The position numbers and the translations under genes were made by a program. The notes under the pieces are model-generated. The model ran no database searches, had not been told where the DNA came from, and was given only the letters and a program-made list of their open reading frames with translations. A stretch of 64,000 bases of DNA from the NCBI GenBank assembly GCA_013416455.1, contig JACCES010000016.1, positions 1 to 64,000 on the forward strand, given 5' to 3'. Of the stretch, positions 45,859 through 55,430 are shown piece after piece (within the stretch, counting starts at the first letter, position 1; each line of letters starts with the position of its first letter). This DNA is from Alcaligenaceae bacterium (lineage in GTDB: Bacteria; Pseudomonadota; Gammaproteobacteria; Burkholderiales; Burkholderiaceae_B).

Positions 45859-46580
45859 TGCACGGGCATGGCTTGGGCGCCGCCGGTTTCGGTGGAGGCG
45901 CCGGTGTTGTCAGGGGTGGGTGTGCCGCCCTGTTCGATGGGGGCCGGCTGGGGTGTGGCCGTGGCCGGCTGCTGCAGGCTTTCGGGCGATACGATCTGGA
46001 ACAATTTTACTACCTTGTTGATGCCCGATACGCCTGACGCGGCCGTGGCGGCCATGGCGCCTTCGGCCTCGGTGACCTTGCCCTGCAGGTAGACGATGCC
46101 GCGCTCGGTGGTGACATTGATGGTGCGCGAGGGCACGCTCTTGGTGTTGATGAGGGTGGTGCGCACTTTGGAGCTCAGCCAGGTGTCGTTGGTGCGCACG
46201 CTGGCGGGGGTGACGTCGCCGACGCGCAGCTGGTTCACGACGCGCCGCACTTTTTCCACGCCTTCGGCCGCCTGCCCGGCGCGCTGCTTGTCCTGTTCGG
46301 AGGGGACGTCGCCCAGCAGCAGCACCTGGCCGGCGTAGGAATGCGAGCTGGTGCGCACGTTCTGGGTTTCCGCAAAGAGGCGGCGCATTTCCGCACCGAC
46401 CTTCATTTCGATGGCCTGGTCTTCGACCTGTTCGCCGGCGGTGCGCCGGTCGGTGGCGACGATGGCGGTGGTGGCGGCGGTGCCGCCGACGACCAGTGCG
46501 CCGCAGCCGGAAAGCAGGGCAAGGGCGGCCAGCGACAGGCAGGCGAAGTACAAGCGGCCGGGCAAGGCGATATGTGGCAT
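45855..46580 (-). CDS. dolP: BON-domain outer-membrane lipoprotein DolP
   Basis: DolP (YraP) is a lipoprotein that binds anionic phospholipids and keeps the outer membrane sound. The 241-residue product has a lipobox LLSGC (about residue 26), two BON domains (about 50-125 and 130-200: VTTERGIVYLQGKVTEAEG), and a Pro/Thr-rich tail. Its ATG overlaps the diaA stop codon. The order yraN-diaA-dolP beside rsmI matches the E. coli yraL-yraN-diaA-yraP region. Confidence 0.93.
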   Translation of the reverse strand: MPHIALPGRLYFACLSLAALALLSGCGALVVGGTAATTAIVATDRRTAGEQVEDQAIEMKVGAEMRRLFAETQNVRTSSHSYAGQVLLLGDVPSEQDKQRAGQAAEGVEKVRRVVNQLRVGDVTPASVRTNDTWLSSKVRTTLINTKSVPSRTINVTTERGIVYLQGKVTEAEGAMAATAASGVSGINKVVKLFQIVSPESLQQPATATPQPAPIEQGGTPTPDNTGASTETGGAQAMPVQ

Positions 46581-47203
46581 TAAAGCGTGTCTCCGAGAAG
46601 CAGGGCGTCGATGCCGTCGCACAGCGCATGCAGCAGCAGGATGTGGACTTCCTGTATGCGCATGGTGCGGTCGTGGGGAACGCACAGATGGATGTCGGTT
46701 TCCTGCAGCAGGCCGGCGATTTCGCCGCCGCCCTTGCCAGTAAGGGCGATGACGGCCATTTCGCGGTCGTGGGCGGCTTCGATGGCCTTGACGACGTTGG
46801 GCGAGTTGCCGCTGGTGGAAATGGCCACCAGCACGTCGCCGGGCTGCCCCAGGGCGTTGACCTGGCGTTCGAAGATGGCATTGAAGCCGTAGTCGTTGCC
46901 CACGGCGGTGAGTATGGAAGTGTCGGTGTTCAGCGCGACCCCGGCCAGCGGCAGGCGGTCGCGTTCGAAGCGGCCGACCAGTTCGGCGATGAAGTGCTGG
47001 GCATCGGCGGCGGAGCCGCCATTGCCGCAAGCGAGGATCTTGCAGTTGTTGGCCAGGGCGCCGAACAGCAGCTCGACGGCCGCCGAGAGCGGGTCTGCCA
47101 GTTCGCGGGCGCTGGCCTTGAAGGTATCGATGGCGTCGTCGAAGTGCGATGCCATGTGTGTGCTCATGTCCATACGGCCGATTATCTCATTTTTCAATTT
47201 CAT
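46580..47203 (-). CDS. diaA: SIS-domain protein DiaA/GmhA-like
   Basis: The 207-residue SIS-domain protein has ILACGNGGSAADAQHFIAELVGRF, AISTSGNSPNVVKAIEAA and a family-typical length. In this position (between yraN and dolP) it is the DiaA equivalent, which binds DnaA and promotes timely initiation, though the sequence also fits phosphoheptose isomerase GmhA and both activities have been argued for such genes. A start at Met13 (47167) is also possible. The stop overlaps dolP. Confidence 0.85.
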   Translation of the reverse strand: MKLKNEIIGRMDMSTHMASHFDDAIDTFKASARELADPLSAAVELLFGALANNCKILACGNGGSAADAQHFIAELVGRFERDRLPLAGVALNTDTSILTAVGNDYGFNAIFERQVNALGQPGDVLVAISTSGNSPNVVKAIEAAHDREMAVIALTGKGGGEIAGLLQETDIHLCVPHDRTMRIQEVHILLLHALCDGIDALLLGDTL

Positions 47204-47215
47204 GGACTTGTCCTT

Positions 47216-47584
47216 CTATTCTGTGAAGGCATGGCGGATCCACTGGATGCGGCCGGCTTCCAGGCAGACCACGTCGAAGCGGCAGGCGGGGAGGCGGCCG
47301 GCCAGGTGGCGCCGGGCGAGCCGGGGCAGAAAGTAGCCGGCCGCGCGCAGCAGGCGCCGCTGCTTGCCGCGGTTTACACTGGCGGCAGCACCGCCATGGC
47401 TCGCCGAGCGGCGGTGCCTGACTTCCACGAAGACCAGCACCTCGCCATCCAGCGCGACCAGGTCGATTTCGCCCGCCCGGCACAGCAGGTTGCGTTCCAG
47501 CACGCGCAGCCCCTGCTGTTCGAGCCAGAGGGCGGCGCGGGTTTCCGACCTGTGGCCGGTATTCTGGGTGGGAGAAGGCGTCAT
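47216..47584 (-). CDS. yraN: YraN family endonuclease-like protein (UPF0102)
   Basis: The 122-residue product (ATG 47584) shows the restriction-endonuclease-like fold pattern of Yra[41 protein letters not shown] split around the D-(E)xK-type core, with GEIDLV and EVR as the metal-binding residues. The in vivo role is unclear; a repair or recombination function has been suggested. It lies between rsmI (divergent) and diaA. Confidence 0.9.
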   Translation of the reverse strand: MTPSPTQNTGHRSETRAALWLEQQGLRVLERNLLCRAGEIDLVALDGEVLVFVEVRHRRSASHGGAAASVNRGKQRRLLRAAGYFLPRLARRHLAGRLPACRFDVVCLEAGRIQWIRHAFTE

Positions 47585-47616
47585 GGCGATCGTTGCCGGC
47601 ACAGCAGGAATCAAGT

Positions 47617-48564
47617 ATGAACGACAGCACCCCCTTTGTGGAAGCCTCGGCGACATGGAAACGTCTCGCCGAGCGCGTTGCCGCCCAGCATTGGCCGGCG
47701 CCGGCCTTGTATGTGGTGGCCACGCCCATCGGCAATCTGGGCGACCTGGGCCTGCGCGCGTGGCAGGCCCTGCAGCGCTGCGACGTGATCGCCGCCGAAG
47801 ACACACGTTCCAGCCGCCCTTTGCTGGACGCCTGGGGAATCGCCACGCCGATGATGGCGGCCCATCGCCACAATGAGGCCGCGGCGGCGCAGTCCATCGT
47901 GCGGCGCCTGGAGACGGGCGAGCGGGTGGCGCTGATTTCGGATGCGGGCGCGCCGGCGGTCAGCGACCCGGGCGCCCGCATCGTGCGCAGTGTCCGCGCG
48001 GCGGGTTTTCCCGTGGTGCCGGTGCCGGGCGCCAGCGCGGTGATCGCCGCGCTGATGGCCAGCGGGGCGACGTCCGACGAGAATCCTGCCTACTGCTTTG
48101 CGGGTTTTCCGCCGCCCAGGTCGGGCGCCCGGCAAAAGTGGCTGCGCCAGTGGTGCGCCGTGCCGGCGCCCGTCGTGCTGTTCGAGTCGCCGCATCGTGT
48201 GCAGGCCACCGTCGAGGACATGCTGGCCGTCTGCGGCGCCGACCGGCGCCTGACCATTGCGCGCGAACTGACCAAGCGCTTCGAGCAAATAGAGACTTTG
48301 TATCTTCATGAAGCGTTTGAGTGGCTGGGGGGCGATTCCCATCGGCGCCAGGGCGAGTTCGTGCTCATCCTTCACGAGGGCGAGGCGGCAAGGGGCGGTC
48401 CGGAACTCGATGGCCAGGCCGTGGCGCTGCTCGAAGCCCTGCTGGAAACCCTGTCGCTGCGCGATGCGGTGAAGGTGGCTGTGAAAGTCAGCGGGGCTCC
48501 CCGGGACGCGCTCTATGCCCTGGCGCTGGAACTCGGCAAGGAAAGGGGCGGCGGGGCCGGCTGA
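47617..48564 (+). CDS. rsmI: 16S rRNA (cytidine(1402)-2'-O)-methyltransferase RsmI
   Basis: RsmI 2'-O-methylates C1402 of 16S rRNA. The 315-residue product (from ATG 47617) has [59 protein letters not shown] and [15 protein letters not shown], all typical of the SAM-dependent tetrapyrrole-methylase fold. It is divergent from yraN with 32 bases between starts. Confidence 0.95.
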   Translation: MNDSTPFVEASATWKRLAERVAAQHWPAPALYVVATPIGNLGDLGLRAWQALQRCDVIAAEDTRSSRPLLDAWGIATPMMAAHRHNEAAAAQSIVRRLETGERVALISDAGAPAVSDPGARIVRSVRAAGFPVVPVPGASAVIAALMASGATSDENPAYCFAGFPPPRSGARQKWLRQWCAVPAPVVLFESPHRVQATVEDMLAVCGADRRLTIARELTKRFEQIETLYLHEAFEWLGGDSHRRQGEFVLILHEGEAARGGPELDGQAVALLEALLETLSLRDAVKVAVKVSGAPRDALYALALELGKERGGGAG

Positions 48565-48581
48565 GGGGGCGTCCCGGCGCG

Positions 48582-49673
48582 TCAGCGCTGCGCCAGGGTG
48601 GGCTGCATGCCGGTGGCTTCCTGTATGCGCACGGCGGCGTTCACGGCTGCCGTGCGGGTCGGATAGGGGCCGATGCGCACCCGGTGCAGTTCGCCTTTGG
48701 TGTCGATGTGGGCGTTGCGGCCCTCGACGTGGGCGATTTCCGAATTGAGGCGGTTGACGAGCTGGTCGGCGGAAATGTAGCGCCCGAAGGCCCCGAACTG
48801 CAGGTAGATGCCTTCGGAAGGGTTGTCGGTGACCGTGGGGACCGGGCTGCGGCCGCTGTCGGCCGGGCCGGCGGTGCCGGGTGGCCTGCCGGTTGCCGCT
48901 GCGGTGCCGGTGGCGTGCAGATCGAGTGCGGCGAGGGCGTCGGGCGTGGCCGGCCGGGCCGGTGCCGCCGTCTGTACCGGCGCTGGTGCGGGCGTGGCCG
49001 GGGCGGGTGTCGCCCGGGAAGCCGCGGGCGCGGCGGCCACCCGGACGGCGGGCGCCGGTTTCGGCGCCGCTGCCGGTGTTTTCTGCGCCGATGCCATGTT
49101 CAGGCCACTGCGGATGTCGGCGTGGGTGATGGCCTCGACCACCACGGTATCGCTGCCGTGTCCGATGATGCCCAGCTTGGCGGCGGCGGCATACGACAGA
49201 TCGATGACGCGGCCCCTGAGAAAAGGCCCCCGGTCGTTGACGCGCACGATGATGGACCGGCCATTTCGCGCATGGGTGACCCTGGCATAGCTGGGCAGCG
49301 GCAGGGTGGGATGGGCGGCGGTCATGGCGTACATGTCGTAGGTTTCGCCGTTGGCGGTTTTCTGGCCGTGGAATTTCCGGCCATACCAGGAAGCCACGCC
49401 GCTCTGCCGCAATGCCGTGTCGGCGCCGACGGGCACGAAACGCTGGCCGAGCACGGTATAGGGGCGGAAGTTGGCGGGATTGTGCCTTTCTATGCGCGGC
49501 ACGGCGTCGGGGATGTTGGCGATATTGGGGGGAATGTTGCTGCCCGGGCCATCATCGAGATAGTAGCCGCCGCCTTTGGACGCGCCGACCGAGGCGCCCT
49601 TGCGCGGGCCGCCGCAGCCGGCGGCGAGGGCGGCCGCGACGAACAGGACGGCCAGCACGCGGAACCTGCCCAT
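48582..49673 (-). CDS. rlpA: Septal-ring lipoprotein RlpA
   Basis: RlpA is an outer-membrane lipoprotein that in some bacteria is a lytic transglycosylase acting on naked glycan at the septum. From ATG 49673 the product (363 residues) has a lipobox (AAGCGG), a double-psi beta-barrel domain (GVASWYGRKFHGQKTANGETYDMYAMTAAHPTLP, Asp in RVNDRGPF, about 100-195), an Ala/Pro-rich linker and a C-terminal SPOR domain (about 285-363). The upstream frame to 49757 has no lipoprotein signal at its own start and is not chosen. Confidence 0.9.
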   Translation of the reverse strand: MGRFRVLAVLFVAAALAAGCGGPRKGASVGASKGGGYYLDDGPGSNIPPNIANIPDAVPRIERHNPANFRPYTVLGQRFVPVGADTALRQSGVASWYGRKFHGQKTANGETYDMYAMTAAHPTLPLPSYARVTHARNGRSIIVRVNDRGPFLRGRVIDLSYAAAAKLGIIGHGSDTVVVEAITHADIRSGLNMASAQKTPAAAPKPAPAVRVAAAPAASRATPAPATPAPAPVQTAAPARPATPDALAALDLHATGTAAATGRPPGTAGPADSGRSPVPTVTDNPSEGIYLQFGAFGRYISADQLVNRLNSEIAHVEGRNAHIDTKGELHRVRIGPYPTRTAAVNAAVRIQEATGMQPTLAQR

Positions 49674-49774
49674 GGCCAGGGATTCCGGCCCGGTGGCGGT
49701 GGCGCCCCGCCTGGCGGTGTTCTGAACGGCGGAGCTTGCGCTTGGGTTCGTCGTCATGGCTCAGTGGTCGTGGG

Positions 49775-50647
49775 TCATGGGATTTCCGGAGGCGGCTGGT
49801 TGCGGTGGCGGATCAATGGGGCGTGGTCCGCGAAGCGCCGCGCAAGTTCTTCCGTGACGTAGACAGAGCGGTGCTTGCCGCCCGTGCAGCCGACGGCCAC
49901 GGTAAGGTAGTTGCGCGTGTCCTGCATGTACAGCGGGAGCCAGCGGCGGATGTAGCCGGCAATGTCCGTGATCATGGCTTCCACACTGCCGAACTGCGAC
50001 AGCCACTTGGCGACGGGCGCATCGCGCCCGGTGAAGGGCCGCAGGGCCTGGTCGTAGTGAGGGTTGGGCAGGCAGCGCGCGTCGAAGACGAGGTCGGCAT
50101 CGCCGGGCACGCCGCGTTTATAGGCGAAGGATGCGAAGGTGAGCACGACGGGTGCGCGGTCGGCCTGAACGAGATCGCGCACCCAGGCGCGCAGCTGCCC
50201 GGGGGTGAGATCCGATGTGTCGATGACGTGTTCCTGTTCGCGCAGCGGCGCCAGCATTTCGCGTTCGGTGTCTATGCATTCCTGCAGCGACGGCGTGTGG
50301 CCGCGGCGTTGCGCCAGCCGGTCGGTAAGCGGGTGGCGGCGCCGGGATTCCGAATAGCGCTGACGCAGGGTGTGGTCGTTGGCGTCGAGGAAGATCACCC
50401 GGAAGACGGTGCCCTGGGTGCGCATTTCCTGGATCACGGGAGGGAGTTCGTCGAGTTCGCCGACGGTGCGGACGTCGATCGCCACCGCGATGCGTTCGAC
50501 GCCCTGTTCATGTGTGCTGGCTATGAATTCCTGGAGAAAGCGCACCGGCAGGTTGTCGACGCAGATGTAGCCGGCGTCCTCAAGCAGGCGCAGGGCGACG
50601 GACTTGCCTGAGCCGGATATGCCGGTGATGAGAACGATATTGTGCAT
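49775..50647 (-). CDS. rapZ: RNase adapter RapZ
   Basis: RapZ is an ATP/GTP-binding adaptor that in E. coli guides RNase E to the small RNA GlmZ. The 290-residue product has a P-loop GISGSGKS near residue 9, and the C-terminal GCTGGKHRSVYVTEEL segment is conserved. Its neighbours hprK, ptsN and hpf are the usual company in proteobacteria, where the pair links cell-wall precursor synthesis to the nitrogen PTS. Confidence 0.95.
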   Translation of the reverse strand: MHNIVLITGISGSGKSVALRLLEDAGYICVDNLPVRFLQEFIASTHEQGVERIAVAIDVRTVGELDELPPVIQEMRTQGTVFRVIFLDANDHTLRQRYSESRRRHPLTDRLAQRRGHTPSLQECIDTEREMLAPLREQEHVIDTSDLTPGQLRAWVRDLVQADRAPVVLTFASFAYKRGVPGDADLVFDARCLPNPHYDQALRPFTGRDAPVAKWLSQFGSVEAMITDIAGYIRRWLPLYMQDTRNYLTVAVGCTGGKHRSVYVTEELARRFADHAPLIRHRNQPPPEIP

Positions 50648-50806
50648 GGGTGCGAATCTTCAGGTGTATGCGAAGCCGCTTCATCTGGCGGTCCCGCAGG
50701 CAATGGTACCAAAGCGCGCCCGCCATGGCGTCCATGACGGCCGGCGCTGTTGCGCCAGGGCCGCTTTTCCGGATGTGGCCGGCTCTGTTCCGGCGCGGGC
50801 CGGGCG

Positions 50807-51739
50807 TCAGTCTTTGCGGCTGTTTTCCATGATCGCCAGAGCCTGGCGTTCGATGAATTCGCCCATGGTGTCGATGCCGCGCAGGCTGAGGATGGTGTTG
50901 CGTACCGCGGCTTCGACCAGCACGGCCAGGTTGCGCCCGGCGGCGACCTGCAGCATGACGCGGCGGATGGGAACGCCGAGGACGTCCTCGGTCTGGTCCT
51001 GCACGGGCAGGCGCTCGAAGTTTTCGGGGGTGGAGCGGATCAGGTGCACCATGAGGCTGAGCTTCATTTTACGGCGCACGGAGGTTTCGCCGAAGATGGT
51101 GCGGATGTCCAGCAGGCCCAGCCCGCGGACTTCGAGCAGATTCTGCAGCAGCTGGGGGCAGTGGCCTTCGATGATGCTGGGCGCGATGCGCGACAATTCG
51201 ACGGCGTCGTCGGCGACCAGCCCGTGGCCGCGCGAGATCAGTTCGAGCGCCAGTTCGCTCTTGCCGAGGCCCGATTCGCCGGTGATCAGCACGCCCACGC
51301 CGAGCACGTCGAGGAAGACGCCGTGCATGAGGGTCTTGGGCGCGAGGCGCTTCCCCAGATAGATGCGCAGCAGGTCGATGAGCTGTGCGGCGTCGATGTG
51401 GGTGGCCAGCAGGGGGATGCCATTGGTTTCGCAGAAGCTGCGCAGGCCGTCGGGCGCCTGGAGGTCTTCCGCGATGAGGATGGCGGGCACGCCGCCGGCC
51501 ATGAGTTCTTCGAGCAGGTGCTGGCGGCGCCCGCTGTCGAAATTGGTGTAGTAGGCGAGTTCTTCGGCGCCCAGTACCTGTACGCGCGAGGGGTGGATGA
51601 GGTTCAGGTGGCCGACCAGGTCGGCGCCGGCGCGCCCGAGGTTGTTGGTGATGGCCCGGTCCGACGCCTGTTCGCCCGCCAGCCAGGTGAAATGGATGTT
51701 GTCCACGTTGTCGGCGACGAACTCTTGCAGGGTCAGCAT
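50807..51739 (-). CDS. hprK: HPr kinase/phosphorylase
   Basis: HprK phosphorylates or dephosphorylates the PTS carrier HPr on a serine. The 310-residue product has the P-loop VLITGESGLGKSELALELISRGHGLVADDAVEL and the family signature EVRGLGLLDIRTIFG. ATG 51739 is chosen over a longer frame that overlaps ptsN. It starts four bases downstream of ptsN, so the two are one transcript. No HPr or EI genes are in the window. Confidence 0.95.
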   Translation of the reverse strand: MLTLQEFVADNVDNIHFTWLAGEQASDRAITNNLGRAGADLVGHLNLIHPSRVQVLGAEELAYYTNFDSGRRQHLLEELMAGGVPAILIAEDLQAPDGLRSFCETNGIPLLATHIDAAQLIDLLRIYLGKRLAPKTLMHGVFLDVLGVGVLITGESGLGKSELALELISRGHGLVADDAVELSRIAPSIIEGHCPQLLQNLLEVRGLGLLDIRTIFGETSVRRKMKLSLMVHLIRSTPENFERLPVQDQTEDVLGVPIRRVMLQVAAGRNLAVLVEAAVRNTILSLRGIDTMGEFIERQALAIMENSRKD

Positions 51740-51743
51740 GGCG

Positions 51744-52205
51744 CTAGTTCTGGAGCGGCGGGCGGGTGAGCAGGTCGTGGACGATGGCCGGGTCCGTTTC
51801 GGTGGCCAGGGCATGGCGGATGTCGGAGTCGGACATCAGGCGGGCGATTTCCGCGAGCAGGTCGAGGTGCGTCTGGGTGGCGGTCTCGGGCACCAGAAGG
51901 ATGAAGAGCAGGTTTGCGGCGCGGCCGTCGGTGGCGTCGAACCGGACGGGTTCGGTCAGCCGGATGAAGGCGGCACAGGGCTCTTTGAGATCTTTGATGC
52001 GGCCGTGGGGCACGGCGACCTGGTGGCCCAGGGCGGTGGAGCCGAGGCGTTCGCGGGCGATGAGACTCTGGAATACCAGGGTGCGCGCGATGCCGTTATG
52101 GTTTTCGAAAAGGAGGCCGGCCTGCTCGAACGCGCGCTTTTTGCTTGTGGCTTCAAGGTCCAACACCACATTCGAGGGCGGCAGGATACGCGACATGAGG
52201 TTCAT
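51744..52205 (-). CDS. ptsN: PTS nitrogen regulatory enzyme IIA (EIIANtr)
   Basis: EIIANtr is a phosphorylated regulator in the nitrogen PTS. The 153-residue product begins MNLMSRILPPSNVVLDL and has the phosphorylated His in VAVPHGRIKDL and the LLFILLVPE strand. The ATG at 52205 is preferred; 52196 is also possible. A terminator separates it from hpf, and it is upstream of hprK. Confidence 0.95.
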   Translation of the reverse strand: MNLMSRILPPSNVVLDLEATSKKRAFEQAGLLFENHNGIARTLVFQSLIARERLGSTALGHQVAVPHGRIKDLKEPCAAFIRLTEPVRFDATDGRAANLLFILLVPETATQTHLDLLAEIARLMSDSDIRHALATETDPAIVHDLLTRPPLQN

Positions 52206-52274
52206 GCGGCCCATTATATGTTTATTGCTCTGCAACATACAAAGACTGTTTGGGCAAAATTCCGCTCCCAGAAA

Positions 52275-52308
52275 AACCCAGGCCCCGAACCCTTGGTGTT
52301 CGAGGCCT
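52275..52308 (-). terminator. Rho-independent terminator after hpf
   Basis: On the minus strand AGGCCTCGAAC and GTTCGGGGCCT (with one mismatch) form an 11-bp stem around a 7-base loop at 52280-52308, followed by GGGTTTTT. It lies between hpf and ptsN, so hpf has its own 3' end and ptsN-hprK may need a further promoter. Confidence 0.75.
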
Positions 52309-52337
52309 TGTCTGGCGGGGTGTGCCGCGGCACCGGT

Positions 52338-52664
52338 CTATTCGGCGGGCACTTCCTGCCGCTTCACGGGTTCGTGAGCGTGGTTCTGAACCTTGGTCTT
52401 GTATTTGATGACCTGGCGATCGATTTTGTCAGCCAACAGGTCGATGGAGGCATAGAGGTTTTCGTCGCGTGCTTCGCAGTGCAGGTCTTTGCCCGGCAGG
52501 CGGACGGTCACTTCGGCGGTGTGCTGAAGTTTCTCGACCGAGAGTATGACCTGCGTGTCAATGACGTTGTCGAAGTGGCGACCGATACGCCCCATCTTGG
52601 TGATTGCATATTCCCGGATGGCGGGGGTGATTTCCAGATGACGACCGCTGATGCTCAGGTTCAT
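52338..52664 (-). CDS. hpf: Ribosome hibernation promoting factor, short form
   Basis: HPF binds the 30S decoding region and helps to form 100S ribosomes in stationary phase. The 108-residue product begins MNLSISGRHLEITPAIREYA, has the conserved HFDNVIDTQV and the ESV-like EDNLYASIDLLADKIDRQV pattern (DENLYASIDLLADKIDRQV here) and lacks the C-terminal dimerisation domain of long HPF. It is commonly preceded by rpoN, which is not found here. Confidence 0.95.
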   Translation of the reverse strand: MNLSISGRHLEITPAIREYAITKMGRIGRHFDNVIDTQVILSVEKLQHTAEVTVRLPGKDLHCEARDENLYASIDLLADKIDRQVIKYKTKVQNHAHEPVKRQEVPAE

Positions 52665-53229
52665 ATATGGCTCTCCTGTTAGGGTTTCAGGGCGCGGTAT
52701 GCGCCAATGTTTACGTGGTGATGACCTCCTTGTTGCGTTTGTGTGATGATTTCAGTGTATCGCTTCGGGGAATGAAATCAAGGGGCATTGCGATGAGGGA
52801 TGACCCCGGTCAAAGAGTGTTCTTCTTGGGCGGCGAAGGGTTGGCGGAAGTGCGTGAGTGTGCTAGGGTCCGTTCCGGATTCCCGATTTTGACCGCGAGG
52901 CCAGACAAGGCCTTTCACTGCGGCGCCGCAGCGGGCGTCGCGCCGGCCGGCAGGCCGGCCTTCTTCACACCGAGGTCTGCATCATGGTCCAGCCTGCTCC
53001 CACCTCCATCGAAGAGCGTCGCCAGCGGATCGAGGGGGCTTTTGAGTCAGCAAGAGCCCAACTCGACCCGCATGATGGAAATGCGCTGCAACTGCATCTG
53101 GGGCCGTCGGCCCGCGCTGGCCGCGAAGAGCCTCCGGCCCGCGCGGAACGGCAGGGTGCCGACCCGCGGATCGCTCACTCAAGCGGGGGGCGGCGCCCTG
53201 CGCGGTTCGCCGGGAGCGCCTTTGCGGCG
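52665..53229. other. Gap between hpf and the amidase, with no confident gene
   Basis: rpoN lies here in many proteobacteria but no RpoN-like sequence is recognisable in any frame. Frames through the region are short or have shadow-like composition. The amidase frame is open back to an ATG at 52984, but the 82 extra residues (start MVQPAPTSIEERRQRIEGAF) look unlike amidase sequence and may be a separate fusion or non-coding. The left part (52740-52780) is AT-rich and may hold divergent promoters for hpf and the amidase. Confidence 0.5.
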
Positions 53230-54582
53230 ATGGGCGTCCAGGCCTTGCAGCGTGGCTATCTGAAGAAGGAGTTCTCTGTGACCGAAGTGGTGTCCGGGCT
53301 GCTCGAAGACATCGCCGCCCTGAATCCCGAGCTCAAGGCTTTCAGCGAAGTCTTCGAAGAAGGCGCGCTCGGACAGGCCGCGGCGCTGGATAAGCAATTG
53401 GCGGCGGGCGCGCGGCCTTCGGGTCTGTTCGGCGTGCCCGTTGGCATCAAGGACATCATCGATGTGGCGGGCCACCGGACCACGTTGGGCAGCGAAATGT
53501 ACGCCGACAATGAGGTGGCCCGGGAAGATGCCGCCGTGGTGCGCAAGCTTCGCGACAGTCAGGCCGTGCTGCTTGGAAAGAACTCCACGCACGAGCTGGC
53601 TTTTGGCGCGACCTCGGACTCACGCTTTCATGGTCCGGTTCTCAACCCGCATGACCCATCCCGGGTGAGCGGCGGTTCCAGCGGCGGCAGCGCAAGTGCG
53701 GTGGCGGCGGGGCTGGCGACGCTTTCCATCGGCACCGATACGGGCGGTTCCATCCGGATTCCGGCGGCTATTTGCGGTGTTGTCGGCTTGAAGGCCACCT
53801 GCCACGCCGTTTCCACTCAAGGTGTCTGGACATTGGGATTTTCGCTGGATCATGTCGGGCCACTGGGCCGCAGCATTCAGGACGTCTCGCGGGCGTATGC
53901 CGTCATCCGGGAAACGCCGCAGCATGTGCGGCCGGGCGATGGGATGAACGCGCCTTTGTCTGACGCCGGGCGGCTGAAAGTGGGGGTGCCCGAGTCGTGG
54001 CTGGAAGCCGGGCGCATTCATGAAGAGGTCTGGGCGGCGTATCAGGCCGCCCTGAGCAGATTCGAGGCGGCGGGCGCGGATATCGTCCCGCTTCCGGCCC
54101 GGTCCCTGCCCGACCTGTACGAGCTCGTGGCCTTGAATCGGCTTTTCATCATGGCCGAAGGCTCGGCACAGTATGGGCACCTGCTTTCGCGCTCCGAACT
54201 GTCACTGACCCCGGAAATCGTGTCGCGCCTGCATATCGGGAATGCGATTTCGGCGCCTGCTTACATCAATGCCCAACGCATCCGGAAAAAGTCGATGCAG
54301 CAGCTTTCTTCCGGGATGGCTTCGGTCGACGTCGTGGCTCTGCCCACATTGCCCGCTTTGGCGCCCCGCGTCGGCGAGACGGCGGTGGCCCTGGCCGGGG
54401 CGTTGACGGAGGATGTGCGCGAGGCTCTGGTCCGTTTCACGGCGCCCATCAGCGTCACGGGCCACCCGGCCCTGTCTGTTCCCATTGGCTTTACGGCAGA
54501 AGCGCTGCCTTTGGCGATTCAATTGGTCGGACACTACCATGAAGAGGAAACCTTGTTCCGTGTCGCTGGTCTCCTGGCTTGA
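53230..54582 (+). CDS. Amidase signature family enzyme
   Basis: Amidase-signature enzymes hydrolyse amide bonds by a Ser-cisSer-Lys triad. The product has the Lys in GVPVGIKDIIDVAG, the Gly/Ser-rich signature GGSSGGSASAVAAGLATLSIGTDTGGSIRIPA and GVVGLKATCHAVS. From ATG 53230 it is 450 residues, typical for the family; the frame extends to 52984 but the extra part is not amidase-like. It is the only rightward gene in the leftward lptB-to-rapZ region and ends 30 bases short of lptB's end. The substrate is unknown; a GatA subunit is unlikely as no GatB or GatC is nearby. Confidence 0.88.
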   Translation: MGVQALQRGYLKKEFSVTEVVSGLLEDIAALNPELKAFSEVFEEGALGQAAALDKQLAAGARPSGLFGVPVGIKDIIDVAGHRTTLGSEMYADNEVAREDAAVVRKLRDSQAVLLGKNSTHELAFGATSDSRFHGPVLNPHDPSRVSGGSSGGSASAVAAGLATLSIGTDTGGSIRIPAAICGVVGLKATCHAVSTQGVWTLGFSLDHVGPLGRSIQDVSRAYAVIRETPQHVRPGDGMNAPLSDAGRLKVGVPESWLEAGRIHEEVWAAYQAALSRFEAAGADIVPLPARSLPDLYELVALNRLFIMAEGSAQYGHLLSRSELSLTPEIVSRLHIGNAISAPAYINAQRIRKKSMQQLSSGMASVDVVALPTLPALAPRVGETAVALAGALTEDVREALVRFTAPISVTGHPALSVPIGFTAEALPLAIQLVGHYHEEETLFRVAGLLA

Positions 54583-54611
54583 TGGAAACACATAGTGCCG
54601 GAACCCCGCCC

Positions 54612-55421
54612 CTACATCTTGAAGTTCTTGCCCAGATACACCTTGCGCACCGCTTCGTTGTCGATGATTTCGTTCGGGTGCCCACTGGTCAGCACGCGGC
54701 CTTCGCTGATGATGTAGGCACGGTCACAGATGCCCAGCGTCTCGCGGACGTTGTGGTCGGTGATCAGCACCCCGATGTTGCGGTTCTTGAGGAAATGCAC
54801 GATGCGCTGGATTTCGATCACCGCGATCGGGTCCACGCCCGCGAAAGGCTCGTCCAGCAGAATGAAGCGCGGGCTCGTGGCCAGCGCCCGGGCGATCTCG
54901 ACACGGCGGCGTTCGCCGCCGGACAGCGAAATGGCCGTGTTGCGGCGGATATGGCCGATCTGCAGTTCGTCGATCAGCACTTCGAGCGCCTCGCCCACCT
55001 GCGCCGAACTCAGGGGGCGGCCGTTCTCGTCGACCTGGAGCTCCAGGACGGCGCGGATGTTTTCCTCCACCGTCAACCTGCGGAACACCGACGCATCCTG
55101 CGGCAGGTAGGACAGGCCCATCCGCGCCCGGCGGTGCATGGGCATGTTGGTGATCGCGACGTTGTCGATTTCGATCCGGCCCGAATCGGCGGGAACGATG
55201 CCCACGATCATGTAGAAGCTGGTTGTCTTGCCGGCGCCGTTGGGGCCCAGCAGGCCCACCACTTCGCCGCTGTCCACGGACAGGGATACGTCCTCGACCA
55301 CCGTGCGCTTGCCGTACACCTTGCGCAGGCCGGTGGCCCGCAGACAGCCGGGCGTGCCGCCGAGGTCGCGGCGGGCAGGATTCTTCAGGGCGTCCCGCGA
55401 AAAGGGGTTTCTACTACGCAA
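54612..55421 (-). CDS. lptB: Lipopolysaccharide export ATPase LptB
   Basis: LptB drives the LptB2FGC transporter that extracts LPS from the inner membrane. The 269-residue product has Walker [14 protein letters not shown], signature [15 protein letters not shown] and Walker [14 protein letters not shown]. It starts with a TTG after GAGGC, and about 28 residues precede the usual LptB N-terminus, so the true start may be somewhat later. It is nine bases downstream of lptA. Confidence 0.95.
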   Translation of the reverse strand: MRSRNPFSRDALKNPARRDLGGTPGCLRATGLRKVYGKRTVVEDVSLSVDSGEVVGLLGPNGAGKTTSFYMIVGIVPADSGRIEIDNVAITNMPMHRRARMGLSYLPQDASVFRRLTVEENIRAVLELQVDENGRPLSSAQVGEALEVLIDELQIGHIRRNTAISLSGGERRRVEIARALATSPRFILLDEPFAGVDPIAVIEIQRIVHFLKNRNIGVLITDHNVRETLGICDRAYIISEGRVLTSGHPNEIIDNEAVRKVYLGKNFKM

Positions 55422-55430
55422 AACGCGGCC

